A model generated the notes under the pieces. That model was not told the DNA's origin. It ran no database searches and worked only from the letters and a program-made list of their open reading frames with translations. From NCBI RefSeq assembly GCF_028204095.1, contig NZ_JAQLOH010000003.1:1-54465 (forward strand): a stretch of DNA of 54,465 nt. The letters are read 5' to 3'. The stretch's first letter is position 1; every line of letters starts with the position of its first letter. Position numbers and translations under genes: made by a program. The DNA is from Candidatus Anaplasma sp. TIGMIC. GTDB taxonomy: Bacteria > Pseudomonadota > Alphaproteobacteria > Rickettsiales > Anaplasmataceae. This document shows positions 29,881 to 36,821 of the stretch, piece after piece.

Positions 29881-32367
29881 TTACTCTCTCTCTTCCACCA
29901 ACAGCTCGTCATCCACGCTGTTACAAGCGGTATCTAGACCGTCCAGACATTTATTGTAGCTGACATCATGTGCATCAAACTTACTCATGAAAAACTTGGC
30001 TCTGTCTAGTGCCCTCTTGGGAAAACCTGCTAACCCTGCAACATGTATGCCATAAGACTTACTAGAAATACCAGGAACTACCTCATGAAGAAATACCACT
30101 TCGCCTTTCCACTCCTCTATTCTGAGGCACAGAAACTTCATATTAGCAAAACGCTCGCTGAGTTTTGGAAGCTCGTGATAATGCGTAGCACAGATAGCCC
30201 TACTGAAGGTAACATCGTGTATGTGCTCGATAGTGGCCAAAGCAATAGAAAGACCATCATTTATGCCTGTGCCTCTTCCTATCTCGTCCAAAATGATCAG
30301 AGAACGCGATGTGGCTTGGTTCAAAATAGCCGCTGTTTCTACCATCTCAACCATGAACGTAGAGTGCCCCACAGCTATATTGTCTGAAGCCCCTACCCGA
30401 CTAAATATCTTATCGATTACTCCTATGTGGGCGTACTCCGCAGGTACGAACGAACCTATATGAGCTAAAACTGCTATCAATGCGTTTTGACGCAAAAATG
30501 TGCTCTTACCAGCCATATTAGGCCCCGTAACAAGACACATACGGCTCCCTTCCGAAAGATCACAGTCATTTGCAATAAAGTCGGTGCCTTCCTCAACAAC
30601 TGGATGGCGACCTCGTACTATTCTGAACTTGCTACTATCGTCAACAATAGGCCTGACATAATTACTCTCTACAGCAACTTCAGCAAGTGATGTTAGAACA
30701 TCCAATTCCGCCACCGACTCTGCAGCTAAGCCGATACCCTGTGCCTCATCAGCAATTCTAGTGCAAAGACTTTTAAATATCTGAGCCTCTAAGTCCACAC
30801 TCTCGCTACGCGCAGAAATTATTCTTTCCTCGAGCTCCTTCAACTCTGCTGTGGTGTATCGCGTACTATTAACCATACTCTGTCTTCGGATGAACGACTC
30901 ATCGGTCACCCTATAAGACGAGGATACCTCTATGTAGTACCCCAAAAGATTATTACACAATATTTTAAGACTACTAATCCCTGTTTGCGCTCTGTATTTA
31001 TCGCGTAGCCTCTGTATCAAAGACCCACTGTCGTCCTGTATGCGTGCCAATTCTGCCAAACGCTCGTTGCAACTTGGGTTTATAAACCCACCATCTCTGC
31101 AATGTACTGCACCGTGCTCCGCAATAGTCTCACTTATTAGTTTGAGCAAAGCCCTGTGATCTCCCAATGCTACAAGGATCCTGGATACAATCGAGTGCGT
31201 AGTAGCACTCATGATTTTTGACAATTCGTAGATCTTACTTAGGGCCTGTCCCAGCATATACACATCTTTGGGAGAACACCTGGATAGCTTTATCCTAGTC
31301 AATATGCGCTCTATATCCGGAATTCCGCCCATCACTCCCCTGAGCATCTCGCACATGGACCTATGATTTACAAAGAACTCAACCGCATCTTGCCTACCCT
31401 TGATAACATTGTGGCACGCGGCAGGAAAGGCAAGGTACCTCTTCAGCAACCTACCACCCATGGTCGTAACAGTGCGATCAATAGCGGAGATCAGAGAGCC
31501 CTTCTTGTCGCCAGATTGGGTGCAAAAAAGCTCAAGATTCCGCAACGCAGGCCCATCGATTAGTACAAAACTGCTGTTATCGCGGACTTTAGGATAGCTC
31601 AACTTCGGCAGATTACCCCTCTGCGTCATTCTGACATATTCAACTAAAGATCCACAAGCAGCTATCTCAACCTCTTCAAAATTACCAAGGCCCTGTACCG
31701 TACTTACACCATATATGCCACACAAAACCTTCTCTGCCCGCTTGGCATCAAAAAAACTCTCATTATGACTCGTTACCGCACATCTATGCCTCTTCAGAAC
31801 AAGCTCCATTGACTGCTGCTCTTTTAGCTTATCCGAAATTAACAGCTCGCTCGGGCCTAATCTTTGTATCTCGCTGTCCAGATCTTCTATCCTTGTTGAA
31901 CGCACATTAAACAGACCTGTGGAAAGTTCCATCCACGCGATCCCATAGCGGTCTCCAATATTTGCAATGCAAGCAAGATAATTATCATCTTTCGCATTTA
32001 GCATTCCATCTTCTAACAGAGTCCCAGGAGTTACGATCCTCACAACCTCTCTCCGGACCAAGGATCTTATGCCTCTTTTTCTTGCTTCCTCTGCGGTCTC
32101 CAGCTGTTCACACACTGCGACCTTATATCCAAGCTTGACCAACTTCCCTAGATAGCTATCACTACTATGATATGGAACACCACACATCGGAGTGTCAGCA
32201 CCACGCTTGGTAAGCACTATATCAAGCGCCTTGGACGCAATTACTGCGTCCTCAAAAAACAACTCGTAAAAGTCGCCTAATCTGTACAGTAGCAGACACT
32301 CTTTATACTGCTCTTTTAGCGATCTATACTGCCTCAGAACGGGCGTGTATTCCGTACTATTAGTCAC
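29881..32367 (-). CDS. mutS: DNA mismatch repair protein MutS
   Basis: MutS recognises mispairs and loops and recruits MutL. The N-terminal mismatch-binding segment LYRLGDFYELFFEDAVIAS has the Phe-x-Glu motif (F-Y-E). MCGVPYHS and the connector/lever segments follow. The ATPase domain carries Walker A (VTGPNMAGKSTFLRQNALI), the signature around SRVGASDNIAVGHSTFMVEM, Walker B (LIILDEIGRGTGINDGLSIA) and FATHYHEL-type switch (CATHYHELPKL). At 828 residues it is full length. The start is GTG 32367. It is divergent from ats-1, with 167 bases between them; this mutS/ats-1 arrangement supports the Ats-1 identification. Confidence 0.97.
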   Translation of the reverse strand: MTNSTEYTPVLRQYRSLKEQYKECLLLYRLGDFYELFFEDAVIASKALDIVLTKRGADTPMCGVPYHSSDSYLGKLVKLGYKVAVCEQLETAEEARKRGIRSLVRREVVRIVTPGTLLEDGMLNAKDDNYLACIANIGDRYGIAWMELSTGLFNVRSTRIEDLDSEIQRLGPSELLISDKLKEQQSMELVLKRHRCAVTSHNESFFDAKRAEKVLCGIYGVSTVQGLGNFEEVEIAACGSLVEYVRMTQRGNLPKLSYPKVRDNSSFVLIDGPALRNLELFCTQSGDKKGSLISAIDRTVTTMGGRLLKRYLAFPAACHNVIKGRQDAVEFFVNHRSMCEMLRGVMGGIPDIERILTRIKLSRCSPKDVYMLGQALSKIYELSKIMSATTHSIVSRILVALGDHRALLKLISETIAEHGAVHCRDGGFINPSCNERLAELARIQDDSGSLIQRLRDKYRAQTGISSLKILCNNLLGYYIEVSSSYRVTDESFIRRQSMVNSTRYTTAELKELEERIISARSESVDLEAQIFKSLCTRIADEAQGIGLAAESVAELDVLTSLAEVAVESNYVRPIVDDSSKFRIVRGRHPVVEEGTDFIANDCDLSEGSRMCLVTGPNMAGKSTFLRQNALIAVLAHIGSFVPAEYAHIGVIDKIFSRVGASDNIAVGHSTFMVEMVETAAILNQATSRSLIILDEIGRGTGINDGLSIALATIEHIHDVTFSRAICATHYHELPKLSERFANMKFLCLRIEEWKGEVVFLHEVVPGISSKSYGIHVAGLAGFPKRALDRAKFFMSKFDAHDVSYNKCLDGLDTACNSVDDELLVEERE

Positions 32368-32482
32368 TCTAAAGTATTTGTTAACTTAAGCATGCTAGGC
32401 TACGATCTCGTATTTTAACATAACATGTCCGTTTGCATACCTAAATCTGTGCGCAGTTTCGCTTTGTGGCTTTTTAGTTTCT

Positions 32483-32511
32483 TTGCAATCAGAATGTTAG
32501 GGGTCTATAAT
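32483..32511 (+). promoter_or_regulatory. Promoter of ats-1
   Basis: TTGCAA (32483-32488), a 17-base spacer and a consensus TATAAT (32506-32511), ending 23 bases before ATG 32535. It is one of the best sigma-70 matches in the window and implies a leader of about 17 bases. No strong ribosome binding site follows. Confidence 0.65.
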
Positions 32512-32534
32512 TCAGGATTATCCGTGGTGTCAAC

Positions 32535-33683
32535 ATGTTAATAGGAAGATTCTTCGCTTCGTCGCTGCGTTTTGCGCGGCGCGCAGTGGCAAATGCGACT
32601 TTGCCCCTTACACAGAGTTCCGTAGCCAAAACTCAGAGAAACATATGGGGCGCTACAAAGCACTTCGCCGCGGATCTCGTCGGCAAGGGCGCTCCTTTAT
32701 ATGACAGGGCCGCCGGCATACGAAATCTCTCCTGGGATAGGATGCGCGGAACATTAGTGAATCCCAACTACGAAAATGATGGGAGACTAGTGCTCTCACT
32801 GAGAGACGGCGTGGTCAGTGAGGAGTCTCTACAGCTGTTGGAAGCATTGGATAACAGCGAAATAGGAAAGCTGGACCCCAGTAGCAAGGGGTTGCAAGGC
32901 GGGCTTGGTGATATTGGATTGGCCTTCACACACATGCAGGCAAACAACCAGTGTAAGACTCTTGTAGAGCTCAGACGGTCCCTGGAAATGAATTCTGGAG
33001 GCTTGGCCGTAGAACGCTCACCTGATGGCTTCAGTAGAATGCTAAAAATAACTATAGATACAAATAACAAGACAGTAGAGGATATACAGAAGGAAATAGA
33101 AAATGTCTTCGGGGCTCTGGGGATTGGTAGTCCTGATTTGGCTAAGAGCCTGGCGGAAGAGTTGATACATGCTCGAGACACCGGTATGGAGACATCCAAT
33201 CTAGTAAGCCAAACGTACAAAAACCCAAGCAAAACGCCTACATCAGGACCCGTTGCTGAACAAGGCAGTGGTAGGGATGTAGCTAGTGGAGCAGAAAGGA
33301 CTGCTTCGGATCGCGGTGCATCGCACGATACAGACGTTGTAGAACTAGCGTCTGGTGCTTCTCGAGATAGCGCCGTGATGAATGATTGCGTAGCTGAGAG
33401 CTTTTCAATGAGCGGAGGGGTTTCCCCTGTTTCTCCTGACACTGGCGTCGATCACATTACTAGACAAACACAGTTCCTTGAGGAGTCCGACAGAATCGCT
33501 GGTAGCTCTATGCCTCAGCAGAGCGGGTCTTCCTTAAATATGGATACGATCATAGACGCTGCCGCGGGACTAGAAGACATGTCTCATGATCAGTCTCCCC
33601 GTGGGACAACGCAGGAATCACCCTACGCTACCCCTGTGTCGCAAGCGGCACGTGGAGCTACATCGCAAGGAAAGGGAATGTAG
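32535..33683 (+). CDS. ats-1: Ats-1-like type IV secretion effector, mitochondria-targeted
   Basis: I recognise this as Ats-1 (Anaplasma translocated substrate 1). The published protein is secreted by the VirB/D4 system; part of it enters host mitochondria and inhibits apoptosis, and cytosolic Ats-1 binds Beclin 1 and promotes autophagosome formation that feeds the bacterium. Here the first 46 residues have no acidic residue and many Arg/Ser/Ala (MLIGRFFASSLRFARRAVAN), a typical cleavable mitochondrial presequence. The middle (60-225) is mixed helical; the C-terminal 150 residues are Ser/Gly/Thr-rich and probably disordered, ending AARGATSQGKGM. It has no transmembrane segment. It follows a consensus promoter and lies four bases upstream of a HIT gene. 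The function is from the literature; the identification is from remembered sequence features and the mutS neighbour, not a search. Confidence 0.88.
   Translation: MLIGRFFASSLRFARRAVANATLPLTQSSVAKTQRNIWGATKHFAADLVGKGAPLYDRAAGIRNLSWDRMRGTLVNPNYENDGRLVLSLRDGVVSEESLQLLEALDNSEIGKLDPSSKGLQGGLGDIGLAFTHMQANNQCKTLVELRRSLEMNSGGLAVERSPDGFSRMLKITIDTNNKTVEDIQKEIENVFGALGIGSPDLAKSLAEELIHARDTGMETSNLVSQTYKNPSKTPTSGPVAEQGSGRDVASGAERTASDRGASHDTDVVELASGASRDSAVMNDCVAESFSMSGGVSPVSPDTGVDHITRQTQFLEESDRIAGSSMPQQSGSSLNMDTIIDAAAGLEDMSHDQSPRGTTQESPYATPVSQAARGATSQGKGM
33667..33677 (+). promoter_or_regulatory. Ribosome binding site for the HIT gene inside ats-1
   Basis: AAGGAAAGGGA lies in the last codons of ats-1, ten bases before the HIT ATG at 33688. 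It supports ATG 33688 over the upstream in-frame start at 33586, and indicates translational coupling. Confidence 0.6.
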
Positions 33684-33687
33684 TTAT

Positions 33688-34029
33688 ATGCAGTACGACA
33701 GAAACAACATCTTTGCAAAGATCTTGAGAGGGGAGTTGCCGTGTAACAAGGTGTACGAGGATGATTGCGTTCTGGCATTTCATGATATAAGACCTGAAGC
33801 TCCTGTACATGTGTTGGTTATACCAAAGGGAGAATATGTGTCGTTCGACGATTTTGTAAGGTCGGATTATGACATATCAGCGTTCTTCAAAACCGTAGGC
33901 CATATCGCTCATAAGCTCGGGCTACGTATGGGAGGTTACAGGCTAGTAACAAATCATGGTGCGGCTGCAGGACAAGTTGTGTATCACTTCCATGTGCATA
34001 TTCTTGGCTATCAAAAGTCATCTTCCTAG
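33688..34029 (+). CDS. HIT-family (histidine triad) nucleotide-binding protein
   Basis: HIT proteins are small dimeric hydrolases of nucleoside phosphoramidates and related adenylylated compounds. The 113-residue product is a standard Hint-type protein: NIFAKILRGELPCNKVYEDD, LAFHDIRPEAPVHVLVIPK, GYRLVTNHGAAAGQVVYHFH, and the histidine triad HFHVHILG (His-x-His-x-His). ATG 33688 follows the ats-1 stop by four bases; the longer open frame from 33586 would lie within ats-1 and add 34 residues lacking any HIT homology. Co-transcription with ats-1 is likely. There is no sequence evidence that the HIT protein is itself secreted. Confidence 0.93.
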   Translation: MQYDRNNIFAKILRGELPCNKVYEDDCVLAFHDIRPEAPVHVLVIPKGEYVSFDDFVRSDYDISAFFKTVGHIAHKLGLRMGGYRLVTNHGAAAGQVVYHFHVHILGYQKSSS

Positions 34030-34990
34030 AGTGAAACATACAGAGAACACTCAATAACTGAGGAAAATCAGCTGCGAAGAGCCAGTCTCTGCATGGCGTA
34101 GTTTCTATTAAGTAAGGCCAACAGGTTGGGAGCTCATTAAACAACAGTGTAGCTTACTTCTCGTACGTATTTTTACACACACGTGTATACAAAAAACCTG
34201 AACCTCAGCCAAATATCACGTGGTATGAATTGCGTCATAGACGCAATTCCCGCGCCACATGCGGTATCTCTCCCGATCGCATAACTAACACCAATAACTA
34301 GGCTCTTGCTACTTAATAGACCTGGCCACAGCTATCTGCAACACGGCGTTACCGCATGTTATAACTTCCTACGCAAACCTCCATCAACGCTTTGCATACC
34401 AAACCGATTCGTAACCACAATATTCTGGATAAAACATGCTGCACTTCCTATCGCACTTGAAAACCAACACAGCGTAGCGCCAAAACATAAATAACATCAT
34501 GTTATCGTGTTAACACTGAAGTTGGTGCCACGCCGAAAGCCTGGTATCAAAGCGTTCCATTCTCAGTATCACACTGGCCATAATAGCGTTATCAACAATG
34601 TGAGAGACAACTACGTATACTGCCTACCAAAAATCCAACGTCATACTCCTTACCAGACGGTACCTGTAAATACACCTATGTGGGCTTAGTCGCAGCACCG
34701 TCTAAAAACCTACAATGATCCCCTCGGGATACAAAATTTACAGGTAGCATCACTATACTGCCTCAGATACTCTCACTGCCCACAGTGGCGTTCTTGATTG
34801 TCCACTGTAGGATCCTAGCACAAATGTACACATACAGCGTAGGCTGAAGTTATCGTGGAAGACGCGGTACTATTCGTGATTTTAATATTTACTGCTTACG
34901 TAACTGTGCAAACGAACGAATAATACTCTTACGTACAAAACGTACGTCCATATCATTTCTTTTTACATTTTTAATTGAGCAAGGCAAAAC
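34030..34990. other. Gene-free gap between the HIT gene and the capsid gene
   Basis: About 960 bases with only short frames (34306-34494, 34507-34689) of no recognisable content, plus the perfect inverted repeat listed separately. The 100 bases before the capsid ATG are AT-rich and contain the direct/inverted motif ACGTAC repeated near 34933-34947. Confidence 0.4.
34227..34249. repeat. Perfect 10-bp hairpin with 3-base loop
   Basis: GAATTGCGTC (34227-34236), loop ATA, GACGCAATTC (34240-34249). It starts 198 bases after the HIT stop. No T-run follows on either strand, so it is either an unusual terminator of the ats-1/HIT transcript or a protein-binding or structured-RNA element. Confidence 0.8.
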
Positions 34991-36499
34991 ATGACAATAC
35001 CTCCTCTCGAAGTTAAGGATGGCATTACAGAGTTTTTTCCGCAGGATACTGCGACGCATCATCACATATCGCACGAAGACGAAATGGAAAACATTCATTC
35101 ATCCAGTGATGAGATACTTAAGCTGCTTGGAAACATAAATTGCAAGTTTGATGATTGCAGTAAACGCCTTGATAAAATCGAGGCTACGCACAACTACATC
35201 AACCTAAATGAGGAACCCGATACATTACAGTGCAAATCACTACGTGAATACATAAGTACTGGTGCTAGCTACTCTGATATGGAGAGAAAATCTTCCTACA
35301 CAGGAACCCCTTTTTCTTACTTAGTACCCAGAAAATTCATCCTACACATCGACAAGCTGCTGGAAAAAAGCTCCGTAATGCGCAAGCTTTGTTCTGTAGA
35401 AAAAATATCAGGAGAAAGTATGGAATACCTCACAACGGATAATAGAAACACCTTTGTGGGCTGGAGTAACAATGAGGGCGGACCAGACGCTGCTACTACT
35501 GCCCCCACTATGAAGAGTGTTACAATTAGCTTGTGTGAGATGTATGCACAACCACAAATATCCCAGAAACTCCTAAATGACGCATCGATAAACCTAGAGG
35601 ATTGGCTAATTAGCAACTTGGTTGACGCATTTTGTAGAACAGAAAACAGGGCATTCATAAGTGGAAATGGGGACAAGCAACCACTAGGGATCATGAGCTA
35701 CTTGCGAACCATACCGCCACGACAGACAAAAAAGGGCACAAGTTCTACCGCCCCAGAAAACATAACCAAACACTCTAAAGGCGACCAAACCCCTAAATCC
35801 GAACCCACTGATTCCATAGACTATGTGTACACAGAACAGTTAACAGCTGACTCCCTAATAGAGCTGTACTACTCACTGGATGAGTACTTCGCATCAAGGG
35901 CATCATTTATTATGCATCGTAGCGTACTGCAAAAGATTAGGTCATTAAAAACCGCCTCAGGACAGTACTTGCTACAACAGGGACCCACGGGAGAAGAACT
36001 GATTATGGGTATACCAGTATACCAAACATCAGACATGCCTGAGGTAAACTCCACAACATACCCAGCTGTCGCGCTAGCAGACTTCAAAAGTGCATACAAA
36101 ATAGTGGAAAATAGCGACCTAAGGGTGCTTAGAGACCCCTATACCAGTAAAGCCTTCGTAAAATTCTACGTAACAAAACGCATAGGAGGAGCCCTTATAA
36201 ACAAGAATGCTATAAAAATGCTGAAAATCGGAGCTCCAGAATCGCAAAATAGAACAGCGCGCACCTCTACAGGTAACACGGTTCCGCAACATGATTCAGC
36301 AAAAAATGCTACAGATTCTCAACAAGGTGGCGGCACAACTAACCCAGCAGCCAGAGGCACATCAACAGAAGATGATCTTTCTGTTGCAACAGGTAACAAC
36401 CCCCCTACCACGCAAGATACTTCTGAAAACCCATTATCAAGTTCCCCTGCAGACATGCCCGAAGAAAGAAAAAGTGCAGATCTGAAAAAGTCCCAGTAA
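34991..36499 (+). CDS. HK97-type major capsid protein, gene-transfer-agent-like
   Basis: A 502-residue protein with the HK97 capsid layout. A charged, coiled-coil-prone delta-like segment (residues 30-75) precedes the fold: LREYISTGASYSDMERKSS, TPFSYLVPRKFILHIDKLLEKSSVMRKL, then VGWSNNEGGPDAATTAPTMKSVTISLCEMYAQPQISQKLLNDASINLEDWLISNLVDAFCRTENRAFISGNGDKQPLGIM and the late ADFKSAYKIVENSDLRVLRDPYTSKAFVKFYVTKRIGGAL. This pattern matches the GTA gp5 family. Two features are odd: a hydrophilic insert (about 238-275) and an 85-residue Ser/Thr/Asn/Gln-rich tail ending in a basic stretch. AAGG lies seven bases before the ATG. Downstream on the same strand, beyond sucA, lie two more GTA genes. Confidence 0.88.
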   Translation: MTIPPLEVKDGITEFFPQDTATHHHISHEDEMENIHSSSDEILKLLGNINCKFDDCSKRLDKIEATHNYINLNEEPDTLQCKSLREYISTGASYSDMERKSSYTGTPFSYLVPRKFILHIDKLLEKSSVMRKLCSVEKISGESMEYLTTDNRNTFVGWSNNEGGPDAATTAPTMKSVTISLCEMYAQPQISQKLLNDASINLEDWLISNLVDAFCRTENRAFISGNGDKQPLGIMSYLRTIPPRQTKKGTSSTAPENITKHSKGDQTPKSEPTDSIDYVYTEQLTADSLIELYYSLDEYFASRASFIMHRSVLQKIRSLKTASGQYLLQQGPTGEELIMGIPVYQTSDMPEVNSTTYPAVALADFKSAYKIVENSDLRVLRDPYTSKAFVKFYVTKRIGGALINKNAIKMLKIGAPESQNRTARTSTGNTVPQHDSAKNATDSQQGGGTTNPAARGTSTEDDLSVATGNNPPTTQDTSENPLSSSPADMPEERKSADLKKSQ

Positions 36500-36821
36500 A
36501 ACACTAGATCGCCATACAGAAAACACTTGCGCCTAGATAGCATGGCTTTAAACATGCACCCTGATTGGTAAAGTAGATGCTGATAATAGATTGAACTGTT
36601 GGGAATAGGCCCACGTGCTACTTACAACACATACAATGTAAACCACCAGCATGAGGCGGCGATCATTAGGCTGCCTCATGCCACGAAGCTAGCGCGCCCT
36701 AGCCTCAGAAGCATAATCTGCAAAAAAAAAACGTGTACCTTGCACACTAGCACACGGCAATTACAGCAAAACCGGAATCCTCCTCAACACCACAGGAAAG
36801 CTGCAACAAACATCCCCCGAA
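36500..36821. other. Convergent gap between the capsid gene and sucA
   Basis: Two genes end towards each other over 322 bases. It contains the strong hairpin at 36649-36681 and a run of nine A near 36722-36730, read as T on the - strand. No gene is seen. Confidence 0.5.
36649..36681. terminator. 12-bp hairpin between convergent genes, probable two-way terminator
   Basis: GCATGAGGCGGC (36649-36660) pairs with GCTGCCTCATGC (36670-36681) over 12 positions, one of them a G-T wobble, around a 9-base loop. Its place between two genes ending towards each other suits a bidirectional terminator, although no T-run follows directly. Its arms contain GCATGAGGC, the same sequence generated by the GGCATGA array at the left end of the window. 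Confidence 0.6.

Noticed and set aside
32768-33442. 224-codon frame opposite ats-1 as a gene
   Set aside because: Its serine/leucine-rich text is what the antisense of a Ser/Gly-rich gene gives, and it has no start signals or family.
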